Notes under the pieces: generated by a model
What the model saw: the letters and a program-made list of their open reading frames with translations, nothing else
Told to the model about the DNA's origin: nothing
Databases searched by the model: none
Assembly (NCBI GenBank): GCA_905479515.1
Contig: CAJQMX010000210.1
Location: 1-13,642 of the forward strand
From: an uncultured Parasphingopyxis sp.
GTDB lineage: Bacteria; Pseudomonadota; Alphaproteobacteria; Sphingomonadales; Sphingomonadaceae
DNA: 13,642 bases
Direction: 5' to 3'
Part shown: piece by piece, positions 1-8,121 of the stretch
Layout of the letters: the number at the start of each line of letters is the position of its first letter
Numbering within the stretch: the stretch's first letter is position 1
Translations under genes and position numbers: made by a program

Positions 1-660
1 GTCGTCGGCCGACGGCGCGGTGAGTTTCGGTCGGCCAAGCACGTGCAAATGGCTGCTCGCTGCAATACCGATGTCGCCGAGCATCACCCGGCCCATATAG
101 CCCGCCGCCGGTTGCAGAAGATGCGCGGGTTTGCGGGCCCCCAGCGCCACTGTCACATCACATGAGGGAACCGGCGACAGAAGCGCACCGCTATCAGTTT
201 CAATCCCGCTCGGCAGATCAACCGCGATACTGTGACGCGCTTTTTTGACGTGATCAGCCAGTGCCCTGGCGAGCGCCTGATTTAGTGGCCGGGCCAGACC
301 TGTTCCGAACACTGCATCGATAAGCAGCGGAGCACTCTTTGCTCCCGCAATGGGTTCGACCGACCCTTCCCAGCGCATGCGTGCCGTCTTCGCCACATCG
401 GTTTGGGGATCGGCAAGCGCCGCAACCCGCACGTCGCAGCCGCGTTCGGCAAGCAATCGCGCGACGACATAGCCGTCACCGCCATTGTTGCCCGGCCCGC
501 ACAAGATAAGCACTTCACTCTTGCCGACCATCCGCCAGGCGATATCGGCAACCGCCCTGCCCGCCCGTTCCATCAGCTCACCGACAGAAACACCGCCCGC
601 CATTGCCGCGTGTTCCGCAGCCACCATCTCTTCAGCGGTCAGGATCGGTGGGAAAATCAC
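1..660 (-). CDS. nnr: NAD(P)H-hydrate repair enzyme, epimerase domain; 3' end cut by window edge
   Basis: The first 220 codons are present and the frame is still open at base 1. The domain is YjeF_N (NnrE), which interconverts the R and S epimers of NAD(P)HX, a damaged hydrated cofactor. Visible motifs are ILTAEEM at residues 6-12, the glycine-rich CGPGNNGGDGYVVARLL at 54-70, LLIDAVFGTGL at 112-122 with the likely catalytic Asp115, and AVDLPSGIETDSG after about residue 145. The tail RPKLTAPSAD looks like the linker to the ADP-dependent dehydratase domain of bifunctional Nnr proteins, but that domain lies outside the window, so fusion is inferred. The GTG start at 660 is chosen because it overlaps the upstream lipoprotein stop as GTGA (657-660) and keeps the conserved N-terminus. 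No strong Shine-Dalgarno is visible, so translational coupling is likely. It is the last visible gene of the operon. Confidence 0.93.
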   Translation of the reverse strand, partial: MIFPPILTAEEMVAAEHAAMAGGVSVGELMERAGRAVADIAWRMVGKSEVLILCGPGNNGGDGYVVARLLAERGCDVRVAALADPQTDVAKTARMRWEGSVEPIAGAKSAPLLIDAVFGTGLARPLNQALARALADHVKKARHSIAVDLPSGIETDSGALLSPVPSCDVTVALGARKPAHLLQPAAGYMGRVMLGDIGIAASSHLHVLGRPKLTAPSADD

Positions 661-1061
661 CGCACAGTCGCCGGGAGACGATACCGATCCAGCGCAATCG
701 AAACTTCTATTTCACGCTCGGAAATTGGCTCCACAATCGCAGGTTCGGCGCCGTCCGCAGCAATCAGGCCGCGCCCGTCATCGGTAATAAGCAACCGGCG
801 AAATCCGCCATCAGGATGCCGCATGGTCAGCACAATGCCATCATTGCCCTGGGTCTGTTCGATCTGGCAATCGGGTCGGAAATTCGCTTCGCCGCCCAGC
901 GCGCAATAGATCATCCCGCTTTCTGCCAGTTCGCTCCGTGCCTGGGCTTCCGCCTCCATCAGAGGATCAGAAGCACTTTGCGTCGCTGAGTCTTGCTCCC
1001 CGCTACCGCAGGCGGAAAGCACAGCAAGCACTGCAAAGGCGCTAAATATCCGCATAGACAT
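657..1061 (-). CDS. Small conserved lipoprotein of unknown function
   Basis: A 134-residue protein with a lipoprotein signal peptide: residues 1-17 are hydrophobic and end in the lipobox LSAC, giving a lipidated Cys18. Ser-Gly-Glu follows, so no Asp sits directly after Gly19 to suggest inner-membrane retention. The mature part has two further cysteines (C53, C65) and the stretches [19 protein letters not shown] and ADGAEPA before a C-terminal RYRLPATV. I recall similar proteins beside ilvD in other sphingomonads, but no function is known to me. The ATG at 1061 lies inside the ilvD 3' end (20-base overlap). The ATG at 1055 is an alternative start and would retain the signal peptide. A purine-rich GAAGGCGG stretch upstream may be the ribosome site. 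The stop overlaps the GTG start of the Nnr gene. Confidence 0.85.
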   Translation of the reverse strand: MSMRIFSAFAVLAVLSACGSGEQDSATQSASDPLMEAEAQARSELAESGMIYCALGGEANFRPDCQIEQTQGNDGIVLTMRHPDGGFRRLLITDDGRGLIAADGAEPAIVEPISEREIEVSIALDRYRLPATVR

Positions 1062-2763
1062 GGGTTTCCGCCTTCGCGCCGGGATGGGTCAGCGCGCCGG
1101 TTCGGGCCGGGCCGACATTCTGGGCATAGCGCCAGAGCGTACCGGATTGATAGTCGCTTTGGCGCGGTTTCCAGGCAGCACGACGTTCGTCCAGAACAGC
1201 GGGATCCACATCGAGATCGATTGTCCCGGCGTCAGCGTCGATACTGATCTGATCGCCATCCTCAACCAGTGCAATCGGCCCACCATCAGCCGCTTCCGGC
1301 CCAACATGACCGATACAGAAGCCGCGCGTCGCGCCGGAGAAACGGCCATCTGTGATCAGCGCAACCTTTTCGCCCATGCCTTGCCCGTAAAGCGCGGCAG
1401 TCGTCGACAGCATCTCACGCATGCCCGGCCCGCCCTTGGGGCCTTCATAGCGGATGATGATGACAGACCCTTCGGCAATGTCGCGTTGCTCGACGGCATG
1501 GAAACATTCTTCCTCGCTGTCGAAGCAGCGGGCGATGCCGGTAAACTGCAACCGCTCCATCCCTGCGACCTTCACGATGGCGCCATCAGGCGCGAGCGAG
1601 CCTTTCAAGCCCACCACCCCGCCGGTCGGTGTGATTGGCGCATCTACAGCATAGATGACCTTCTGGTCCGGGTTCCACGTAACCTCATCGATATTCTCAC
1701 CGAGCGTTTTTCCGGTCACTGTCATGCAACTGCCATCCAGCAGTCCATCAGCAAGCAACGTCTTCATCAGCATGTAGACGCCGCCGGCTTCGTACATATC
1801 CTTGGCGACATATTTTCCGCCGGGTTTCAGGTCAGCCAGATAAGGCGTTGATTTGAAGGTTTCGGCGACATCGAACAGATCGAAATCAATTCCGGCCTCG
1901 CTCGCCATGGCTGGCAAGTGCAAGGCGGCGTTGGTCGAGCCGCCAGTCGCCGCGACAACCCGGGAGGCATTCTGGAAAGCCGCCTTGGTGCACAGATCGC
2001 GTGGCCGGATGTTGCGCGCGAGGAGTTCCATCACTTGCTCGCCGGCATGACGCGCGATATCATCATTCGTCTCATAAGGCGCCGGAACCATATTGCTGTT
2101 CGGCAAAGACAATCCGATTGCTTCACCGACACAGGCCATGGTGTTGGCCGTAAACTGTCCGCCACACGCGCCGTGCCCGGGACACGCCACTTTTTCGAGC
2201 TCGATCAGCTCCTGCAACGGGCAAGCATCAGCTTCAAACTGGCCGACCTTTTCGAACACATCGACCACGGTCACATCCCGGTCGTGAAAGCGGCCCGGCA
2301 GGATCGACCCGCCATAGACGAAGATTGATGGCACATTGAGCCGCAGCATCGCCATCATCATGCCAGGCAAGGATTTGTCACACCCGGCGAAACCAACCAG
2401 CGCGTCATAGCAATGGCCGCGTACCGAAAGTTCGACGGAATCGGCGATAACTTCGCGGCTGACCAGCGAGCTTTTCATGCCCTGATGGCCCATCGCGATG
2501 CCGTCCGTCACCGTGATAGTGTTGAACCGGCGCGGCAGTCCGCCGCCTGCGACAACGCCCTCGCGGCAAATATTCGCCTGATGATCGAGCCGGGTGTTGC
2601 AGGGCGCGCTGTCATTACCAGCGCTGGCCACGGCGACGAAGGGCCGTTCAATTTCTTCCTCGCTCAAACCCATCGCATAATAATAGCTGCGATGCGGCGC
2701 GCGGGAGGGGCCGACCGAAACATGGCGGCTGGGCAATTGCGATTTATCAAAACGATTGGACAC
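1042..2763 (-). CDS. ilvD: Dihydroxy-acid dehydratase
   Basis: The 573-residue enzyme dehydrates 2,3-dihydroxy-3-methylbutanoate (and the methylpentanoate analogue) to the 2-oxo acid, the penultimate step of valine and isoleucine synthesis and a feed into leucine and pantothenate. It acts in the cytoplasm with an Fe-S cluster. Candidate cluster ligands are Cys55 (in DSAPCN), Cys128 (in [13 protein letters not shown]) and Cys200 (in [16 protein letters not shown]). Lys130 is the expected carbamylated metal ligand. Ser476 in [21 protein letters not shown] is the expected catalytic base. The motif [18 protein letters not shown] and the 573-residue length fit the short IlvD type better than the 616-residue E. 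coli form. Three conserved cysteines suggest a [2Fe-2S] enzyme, though this is inference. The start is GTG at 2763, supported by AGGGA six bases upstream. The gap to the preceding gene is 20 bases, and the next gene overlaps by 20. Confidence 0.97.
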   Translation of the reverse strand: MSNRFDKSQLPSRHVSVGPSRAPHRSYYYAMGLSEEEIERPFVAVASAGNDSAPCNTRLDHQANICREGVVAGGGLPRRFNTITVTDGIAMGHQGMKSSLVSREVIADSVELSVRGHCYDALVGFAGCDKSLPGMMMAMLRLNVPSIFVYGGSILPGRFHDRDVTVVDVFEKVGQFEADACPLQELIELEKVACPGHGACGGQFTANTMACVGEAIGLSLPNSNMVPAPYETNDDIARHAGEQVMELLARNIRPRDLCTKAAFQNASRVVAATGGSTNAALHLPAMASEAGIDFDLFDVAETFKSTPYLADLKPGGKYVAKDMYEAGGVYMLMKTLLADGLLDGSCMTVTGKTLGENIDEVTWNPDQKVIYAVDAPITPTGGVVGLKGSLAPDGAIVKVAGMERLQFTGIARCFDSEEECFHAVEQRDIAEGSVIIIRYEGPKGGPGMREMLSTTAALYGQGMGEKVALITDGRFSGATRGFCIGHVGPEAADGGPIALVEDGDQISIDADAGTIDLDVDPAVLDERRAAWKPRQSDYQSGTLWRYAQNVGPARTGALTHPGAKAETHVYADI

Positions 2764-2769
2764 TGTGAT

Positions 2770-2774
2770 TCCCT
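2770..2774 (-). promoter_or_regulatory. Ribosome binding site for the GTG start of ilvD
   Basis: On the minus strand AGGGA stands six bases before the GTG at 2763. It decides the non-ATG start of ilvD and lies in the 20-base gap after the amidohydrolase stop, so no separate promoter fits well there. Confidence 0.7.
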
Positions 2775-2783
2775 ATATAGTCT

Positions 2784-3512
2784 TTAACTCAGCACATCCC
2801 GGGTTTCGGCGATCACCGGAACGAGCAATTCGGCCCAGTTCCTTGCGCCTTCTTCGTCTGCGATCAAGTCATTCCGCACCTCTATCGCGAGATAAGGCAG
2901 TCCCCGCGCCTCGGCATGCAGGTTCATCGTCGCGTTCAGTTCTTTCCCCGAATAGGGCTCATTGTCCCCGACATTGAGGCCAAGCGCCTGCAATTTTGGA
3001 ATCGCGATGCGCGGCGCGCGGTCGTCCTGATTGTAGAGGATACCGGTTTGCCAGGGGCGCGCTTCCTCAGTGCGGGTTTCGAGCAGCGGCGTAAAACTGT
3101 GCAGCGTGAACAGCATTTGCGGCTTGTGCGCCTCGATCATCGCGGAAATCCGGTGATGATAAGGATGCCAGAAACGCTCCATCCGCGCCGCCCGGCCCGC
3201 GTCATCCAGCGCCGCATTCGCCGGGACATGATGCCCATCGGTGAGGACTGGAGTCGCGGCCGGATTGTCATGCTCACGGTGCAGGTCAACAACCAGGCGG
3301 GAAATATTCGCAAGGATTGCCGGGCAGCCAAGCCCCTGCGCAACCAGTTCGGAGAGTCGCTCGATCCCGATATCCACCGCAACATGCTTGTCGAGCACAG
3401 ACAGATCTACGCCGAGATCGATATCCTCCGGCACCCGGTTCGACGCATGATCGGCAATCAGCATCAGCCCAGAGGCAGAATCGCCCGCCACTTCTATATA
3501 AACATCGTGCAT
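2784..3512 (-). CDS. N-formylglutamate amidohydrolase family protein
   Basis: From the ATG at 3512 the protein has 242 residues. Family marks (PF05013) are DHASNRVPEDIDLG at 21-34, DLHREHDNP at 76-84, FWHPYHHRI at 114-122, LHSFTP at 137-142 and the C-terminal AIEVRND at 209-215. Histidine and acidic residues in these motifs are the likely metal site. The reference activity (HutG) hydrolyses N-formyl-L-glutamate to formate and glutamate in histidine degradation. No other hut gene is present here, so the substrate of this stand-alone copy is uncertain. The frame is open further upstream to a possible start at 3683, but that would overlap the divergent DUF885 gene and adds about 57 residues without family resemblance. 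No clear Shine-Dalgarno precedes 3512. It is the first visible gene of the ilvD operon. Confidence 0.88.
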   Translation of the reverse strand: MHDVYIEVAGDSASGLMLIADHASNRVPEDIDLGVDLSVLDKHVAVDIGIERLSELVAQGLGCPAILANISRLVVDLHREHDNPAATPVLTDGHHVPANAALDDAGRAARMERFWHPYHHRISAMIEAHKPQMLFTLHSFTPLLETRTEEARPWQTGILYNQDDRAPRIAIPKLQALGLNVGDNEPYSGKELNATMNLHAEARGLPYLAIEVRNDLIADEEGARNWAELLVPVIAETRDVLS

Positions 3513-3561
3513 CACACCCAGTTGCCGTCCTGCGCCCTCTATGTCACCACCAAAGACAATC

Positions 3562-3567
3562 AGGAGG
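3562..3567 (+). promoter_or_regulatory. Strong ribosome binding site for the DUF885 gene
   Basis: AGGAGG is followed by a six-base spacer and the ATG at 3574. This favours 3574 over the in-frame ATG at 3541 and places the twin-arginine motif close to the N-terminus. Confidence 0.85.
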
Positions 3568-3573
3568 TCGCAA

Positions 3574-5424
3574 ATGGGTTTCGAAATAACACGGCGCGAG
3601 ATGATTGCCGGGCTTGCCGCAGGAACAATTCTGGGAATGAGCGGGTGCGCATCGCTTTCCGGACAAGCCGCGCGGAATTGCAATGCCGGGTCAGTGCTGG
3701 CGAGGGAGGCGGACCATCTGCTTGCGATGCTGCCTGAAGTTGCGACCTATAATGGTGCCGATGCCTCATTAAATGGTGGCCCGCTGGCTCGCACGCTCAA
3801 CGATTATTCGCCGACCGGTGAGCAGGCGCTTAGGGATGGCACGTCCGCCAGCCGGGCACGCATAGCCTCGCTCGATTGTTCGTCGGGTAGCAGCAGCGCA
3901 TTGCATGCCGCCGTATCCGAAGCCGTTCTTGCCAATGCAGGACGATCAGCGGGCATAGCCTATGGTCACATCAACCCGTTCAGCTACGTCAATCATCTGC
4001 CCTATCTGGTCTCCCAAATCAGCGGACCGCATATTGATTCCCAAGCGATCATGACATCGCAGCAATCGCTGCGCACGCCCGATGCGATCGATGCCTGGCT
4101 TGAGAAACTGGAAAGCTTCGAAACGGCATTTGCCGGAATTACCGAGAAAGTCCGCAGTGACGAGGCCGCCGGATGCCACCCGCCACAGGCGCTATTGGCA
4201 AAAACGCTCCCCGTGCTTGATGCCTTTCTTGCGGGGCCTGCTGATGCCCATCCGCTGATCCAGGCACTGGATACGGGGATGGCCGATGCCGTGATCGACC
4301 ACAGCATGCGCGAAACGGCGAAGCGACGGGCTATCGCGGCGCTCGAAACGCGGGCCCGGCCCGCCTATGCGCGCCTCAGGGAGCAAATCGCAGACATACT
4401 TCCACGCGGTCAGGAAAATTCGGGCATCTGGGCGCAACCGGACGGCGAAGCTCTTTACGCGGCCAACATCCTCGCGCTGGGGGACAGTGATCAGTCTCCC
4501 AATAGCATTCACCAGATCGGGCTGGATGAAGTCGCGCGGATTACATCGGAAATGGAAATATTGCTGTCGGCCCAGGGCATGACGCAAGGCAGCGTTGGCG
4601 AGCGGATGCTTGCACTCGCTGATGATCCGCGCTTCCTCTACGAAGACAGTGATGCCGGGCGTGAGGAATTGCTCGACTATCTGCGTACGCTCGTCAACGA
4701 TGCCGAAAATCGATATCCCGAATTCCTGCCTGCAGACATTGTGCCGCAGCAGCCCATGCGGATTCGGCGGGTTCCCGTGGCAACGCAGGACGGCGCGCCG
4801 GGTGGCTATTATGACGCCCCGTCGCTCGATGGTACGCGGCCCGGCACCTATTGGATCAACCTGCGCGACATGTCTGCCGTGGCACGGTTCGCCCTGCCAA
4901 CGCTCAGCTATCACGAAGGTGTGCCGGGCCATCATACGCAAACCGCCATTGCCAGTGGATTGGGGGAAGCGCCGCTGATCATCCGGATCGCCAGCTTCAA
5001 CGCCTATCAGGAAGGCTGGGCGCTCTATTCCGAACGGCTGATGGCTGAGCTGGGCGCCTATGAAGACGATCCCTTTGGCGATCTTGGCCGCTTGCAGGAC
5101 GAGCTTTTCCGCGCGGTCCGCCTTGTCGTGGATACCGGCATGCACCATCGGCGATGGACCCGTGAACGCGCGATCAGATACATGCAGGACGTTACCGGGA
5201 ATCCTGAAAGCACCTGTGTCGCCGAGATTGAGCGCTATATGGCCTGGCCGGGACAGGCGCTGGGATACAAGCTTGGCCAGCTACGCCTGATCGAATTGCG
5301 GGACCAGATGCGCGCTGCACAGGGCGCATCCTTCGACTTGCGGGCCTTTAACGCACGCGTGCTGAATCAGGGGGCAATGCCGCTCAGGCTGGTTGCCGAA
5401 CGCATCGCGGCGGCAAGCGCATAA
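3574..5424 (+). CDS. DUF885 family Tat-exported lipoprotein, putative metallopeptidase
   Basis: The 616-residue protein begins with a twin-arginine signal (ITRREM, Arg7-Arg8) and a hydrophobic stretch ending at GMSGC, so it is predicted to be folded in the cytoplasm, exported by Tat and lipidated on Cys25. The rest matches the DUF885 family (PF05960) over its length. Key marks are LSYHEGVPGHHTQ (His447, Glu448, His453/454), NAYQEGWALYSERL (477-490, Glu480), VVDTGMHHRRWTRERA (518-533) and RYMAWPGQALGYKLGQ (554-569). HExxxGHH plus a downstream Glu looks like a zinc-peptidase active site. That enzymatic role is inference for this protein, as is any substrate. Length is usual for the family. It is transcribed divergently from the amidohydrolase (61 bases between starts) and stands alone, followed by a strong stem-loop. 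I found no convincing sigma-70 promoter in the short upstream gap. Confidence 0.93.
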   Translation: MGFEITRREMIAGLAAGTILGMSGCASLSGQAARNCNAGSVLAREADHLLAMLPEVATYNGADASLNGGPLARTLNDYSPTGEQALRDGTSASRARIASLDCSSGSSSALHAAVSEAVLANAGRSAGIAYGHINPFSYVNHLPYLVSQISGPHIDSQAIMTSQQSLRTPDAIDAWLEKLESFETAFAGITEKVRSDEAAGCHPPQALLAKTLPVLDAFLAGPADAHPLIQALDTGMADAVIDHSMRETAKRRAIAALETRARPAYARLREQIADILPRGQENSGIWAQPDGEALYAANILALGDSDQSPNSIHQIGLDEVARITSEMEILLSAQGMTQGSVGERMLALADDPRFLYEDSDAGREELLDYLRTLVNDAENRYPEFLPADIVPQQPMRIRRVPVATQDGAPGGYYDAPSLDGTRPGTYWINLRDMSAVARFALPTLSYHEGVPGHHTQTAIASGLGEAPLIIRIASFNAYQEGWALYSERLMAELGAYEDDPFGDLGRLQDELFRAVRLVVDTGMHHRRWTRERAIRYMQDVTGNPESTCVAEIERYMAWPGQALGYKLGQLRLIELRDQMRAAQGASFDLRAFNARVLNQGAMPLRLVAERIAAASA

Positions 5425-5426
5425 AC

Positions 5427-5464
5427 GAAACGGGCAGCTACACCGAAGTGCCGCTGCCCGTTTC
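5427..5464 (+). terminator. Stem-loop terminator, probably usable in both directions
   Basis: A perfect 12-base inverted repeat (GAAACGGGCAGC at 5427-5438 with GCTGCCCGTTTC at 5453-5464) begins two bases after the DUF885 stop. The loop holds a second small helix, CAC-CGAA-GTG at 5441-5450, separated by a 2x2 internal loop. The arms end in A-rich and T-rich bases, but there is no long T-run after the stem on the plus strand. It lies between the convergent DUF885 and ispE genes, though 132 bases beyond the ispE stop. Confidence 0.8.
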
Positions 5465-5596
5465 AATGACGTACGACTCTGATGCGAGCGTAGATCATTG
5501 GCGGACGATGCCGCGAAGGCCTGGCCCGTTCATTCCCCAATTGTACGCAAAATCCTTACCAAAGGACTGAAAAACAAGGTTAACGCGCAAAAAGCA
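5465..5596. other. Intergenic gap between convergent genes, no confident gene
   Basis: This 132-base AT-richer stretch lies between the terminator and the ispE stop. On the minus strand it carries GTTAAC (5579-5584), a second partial match GGTAAGG near 5554-5560, then GGGGA and a 12-codon open frame (5495-5533). The TTAAC elements recall CtrA half-sites of alphaproteobacteria, but spacing and partners are not convincing. I annotate no gene here. Confidence 0.5.
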
Positions 5597-6451
5597 TCAA
5601 CGTAGGGTCGAGCGCATCGTCCACCAGTCAGGGTGGTTATCGGCTAGGGTTTCCGCCGCCGTGTCGCGTTCTCCGATAGAGTTGAATAGGGCAAAACAGG
5701 TTGCTCCGGAACCCGACATGCGCGTGAAAACTGCACCTGAACAGGCTTTCAGCGCCGCCAGAGCCTCACCGATCACAGGTGCCAGGGCCTTTGCCGGGAT
5801 CGTCAGATCATTGCGCCACGCCGGATCGAGTTGCGGTAGGCCAGCAAGCGAAAGGCCTCCCCGGTCGATTGCATCCCAACCGGCGAAAACCGGGCCAGTC
5901 GACACAGCAATGCCTGGATTTACGAGGAGAACAGGGACTCTCTGGGAATTCCCAAGCGAAATTGGGAGCAATTGATCCCCCTTCCCGTCCCCACGGCAGG
6001 TCTGAGACAGCAAGCAAGCCGGGACATCCGCACCAAGGCCTGTTGCGATTTCGCTGAGCATTGGATGGTCGTCCGGAATATTCCAGAGCTGGGCCAGCAA
6101 ACGCAGCGCCGCCGCAGCATCCGCCGATCCGCCGCCAATCCCTGACGCAATGGGGAGGTTCTTGGTCAGCCGGATCGCAGCGCCCGATGATGGCGCACAG
6201 GCACTTTGCAATTGCGTAGCCGCCTGCATGATGAGGTTATCCGGTCCGTCGGATAGGTCCGCCGCGAAAGGTCCGTCTATGGACAGGCTGAGATCGGTCG
6301 TTGGACTGGCCTCAAGGACATCGCCATCCTCGCAAAAGGCGAACAGCGTTTCGATCCTGTGATAGCCGCCCCGCAGACGCTCACGGACATGAAGCGCGAG
6401 ATTGATCTTGGCAAAAGCAGTTTCGCGCAATGCCCCACGCTCGCCGGTCAT
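5597..6451 (-). CDS. ispE: 4-diphosphocytidyl-2-C-methyl-D-erythritol kinase
   Basis: The 284-residue GHMP-superfamily kinase phosphorylates CDP-methylerythritol on its 2-hydroxyl with ATP, the fourth step of the MEP route to isopentenyl diphosphate. Marks are FAKINLALHV at 13-22 (Lys15), the substrate-side RGGYHRIETLF at 27-37, the ATP-binding glycine loop LPIASGIGGGSADAAAALRL at 99-118, and GLGADVPACL at 138-147 with the catalytic Asp142. A C-terminal GSGATCFALF also fits. Length matches the E. coli enzyme (283). The ATG at 6451 overlaps the TPR gene stop as TGATG and no Shine-Dalgarno is visible, so expression is probably by re-initiation coupled to the upstream gene. It is the last gene of the ETF-QO/TPR/ispE run. 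Confidence 0.96.
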   Translation of the reverse strand: MTGERGALRETAFAKINLALHVRERLRGGYHRIETLFAFCEDGDVLEASPTTDLSLSIDGPFAADLSDGPDNLIMQAATQLQSACAPSSGAAIRLTKNLPIASGIGGGSADAAAALRLLAQLWNIPDDHPMLSEIATGLGADVPACLLSQTCRGDGKGDQLLPISLGNSQRVPVLLVNPGIAVSTGPVFAGWDAIDRGGLSLAGLPQLDPAWRNDLTIPAKALAPVIGEALAALKACSGAVFTRMSGSGATCFALFNSIGERDTAAETLADNHPDWWTMRSTLR

Positions 6452-8121
6452 CAGGGTGAAGCGGTCTCGGCCGTCAAACCGATATCGAGCTTTTCGCGAA
6501 TACGCGGAGCAGAATCATCCTCGGCCGAAACCAGTGCGGCCTGCCATGCATGCCGTGCTTCGCGGCGGCGGCCGGCCACCCAATAGGCATCGCCCAGATG
6601 TTCATTGATCGTCGGCTCAGCTGGCTCACCGATGGATGCCCGCTCCAACATCGGGATGGCGCGTTCGAGATCGCCTTGCACAAAATAGACCCAGCCGAGA
6701 GAATCGGTAATGGACGCGCTATCCGGACTCAGCTGACTGGCGCGCGTGATCAAGTCCCGAGCATGGTCGAGATCTTGACGCCTTTCGAGCAGCGCATAGC
6801 CCAGATAATTGAGCACAACGGCCTGATTGGGCGCGAGCTCAACTGCGCGTTCGAGGATAGGCCGCGATTCCTCCCACCGCCCCGCATCAAGCAATGCGCC
6901 GCCATAGAGCAGCAACGCGGTCCAGGGAGCATCTTCGCCGCCCGCCAGCGTAACCGCCCTGCCATAGGCATCCGCCGCCTCGTTATAGCTTTCCATTGCA
7001 GCATAGCGCTCACCATAGCGCTGCCAATCGGCGGCCGTCGCATTCGATGAATCTGCGCGCGACCGGGCGAGTTCCAATGCAGCCTCAGGATCATCTGTTT
7101 CCGCAAGAAGTTGAACGCGCATATCCTGAACATCGGAATAGAATGGATCGCGGGATCCAACCCCATCCAGAGCGGCCAATGCCGCCTCATCCTGATTCGT
7201 CTGAGAGAGGATGCTACTCGTTACAAACCAGCCAACCGAATTGTCGGGTGCAAGAAATGTCGCAAAGCGGCTGATCGTGAGAGCAAGTTGAGACGCATTT
7301 TGCCGGTTTATTTCACCAGCAAGCCGCACGAACATTTCGCCAATGCCTTCAGATGCGCTGTCTATCGCACCGGGCAGCGAACGCCGACGTTCGATTACGG
7401 ACCGGGCAGAGACTTCGGCCCGGCTTTCTCCGGGTAACAGCGCCAAGGCTTCATCGCGCTGCCGTCCCTGCGCAAGACGCGCTGCGGCGGCCAATCTGAG
7501 GCGGAGGAAACGTGGCGGGCCAAGCTCGCTCAATGCCAGCGTGGCCACTATGCCCTCATCATATCGCCCCATGGCAAGTAAGAGAAGCGCGCGGTGCTCC
7601 CGAACATAGGCCGCAGCGATCCCGCCATCGGTTCCTGAGTCGAGTGTGGCCAGAGGATCCACATCGCCGGCGCCAAAGGCAATCCAGGCACGCATCACAG
7701 GCGCGAGCGAAGCAAACAGCCCTTGTTCCTCGATCCGGTCGACTATGCGGCGGGATTCTGCCCAGTCGCCTTCGTCCAAAGCCTCGATCAGGAACAGGAA
7801 TTCTCCATCAGGCGGCAGTACACCCGCATCTTGCAGGGTTTGCGCTGCACGAAGCGCCAGCACACGATCTCCTGCTGCCACAGCCCTGCGATAGGCGCGA
7901 GCCGCAAGCGTTTCGTCAAATGGAGCATCGCTCAGCGCTGCGGCATATCCGCGCGCGGCAACGTCGATCTGGCCAGAGGCATCGGCGACCCGTGCGCGTG
8001 CATATTCGGAGTAAGGGTTGCTTGCATGTGCAGCGCCGGAAACTACCAGCGCGGATATTAGGGCCAAGGCCGTCCGGCCGCGGAAACGCTTACATATTGG
8101 GATAGTTCGGTCCTCCGCCAC
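6451..8121 (-). CDS. Secreted tetratricopeptide repeat protein of unknown function
   Basis: With a GTG start at 8121 the protein has 556 residues. Residues 1-33 form a signal peptide: a basic KRFRGR segment, a hydrophobic core and an AHA cleavage site, so it is predicted to be periplasmic. Helical repeats fill the protein. The clearest TPR units lie at about 364-395, 398-430, 432-466, 467-500 and 506-535, including LNYLGYALLERRQDL, ITDSLGWVYFVQGDLERA and INEHLGDAYWVAGRRREA. This C-terminal block is typical of a conserved alphaproteobacterial family located next to ispE. A scaffold or protein-binding role is inferred only from the fold. The start is uncertain: no ATG occurs between the ETF-QO stop and the signal peptide, the frame is open upstream to 8280, and the chosen GTG lies 32 bases inside ETF-QO. 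The stop overlaps the ispE start. Confidence 0.87.
   Translation of the reverse strand: MAEDRTIPICKRFRGRTALALISALVVSGAAHASNPYSEYARARVADASGQIDVAARGYAAALSDAPFDETLAARAYRRAVAAGDRVLALRAAQTLQDAGVLPPDGEFLFLIEALDEGDWAESRRIVDRIEEQGLFASLAPVMRAWIAFGAGDVDPLATLDSGTDGGIAAAYVREHRALLLLAMGRYDEGIVATLALSELGPPRFLRLRLAAAARLAQGRQRDEALALLPGESRAEVSARSVIERRRSLPGAIDSASEGIGEMFVRLAGEINRQNASQLALTISRFATFLAPDNSVGWFVTSSILSQTNQDEAALAALDGVGSRDPFYSDVQDMRVQLLAETDDPEAALELARSRADSSNATAADWQRYGERYAAMESYNEAADAYGRAVTLAGGEDAPWTALLLYGGALLDAGRWEESRPILERAVELAPNQAVVLNYLGYALLERRQDLDHARDLITRASQLSPDSASITDSLGWVYFVQGDLERAIPMLERASIGEPAEPTINEHLGDAYWVAGRRREARHAWQAALVSAEDDSAPRIREKLDIGLTAETASP

Noticed and set aside
282..551. 89-codon minus-strand frame at the left end
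   Set aside because: It is out of frame with the clearly coding Nnr epimerase domain, which runs through this region to the window edge.
1060..1851. 263-codon open frame opposite ilvD
   Set aside because: Antisense shadow of a confidently identified gene; composition is Arg/His/Pro-rich with no domain.
1042..2763. Phosphogluconate dehydratase (Edd) instead of IlvD
   Set aside because: The short length and the motif forms [10 protein letters not shown] and [16 protein letters not shown] fit IlvD, and no Entner-Doudoroff gene is adjacent.
3541..3573. Upstream ATG for the DUF885 gene
   Set aside because: AGGAGG sits just before ATG 3574, and the twin-arginine signal is then correctly placed near the N-terminus.
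3513..3683. Upstream extension of the amidohydrolase to a start at 3683
   Set aside because: It would overlap the divergent DUF885 start region and adds residues without family similarity.
2916..3737. 273-codon open frame opposite the amidohydrolase gene
   Set aside because: It overlaps two supported genes, has no family motif and reads as an antisense shadow.
4192..5148. 318-codon minus-strand frame opposite the DUF885 gene
   Set aside because: Antisense shadow; no signal, domain or ribosome site.
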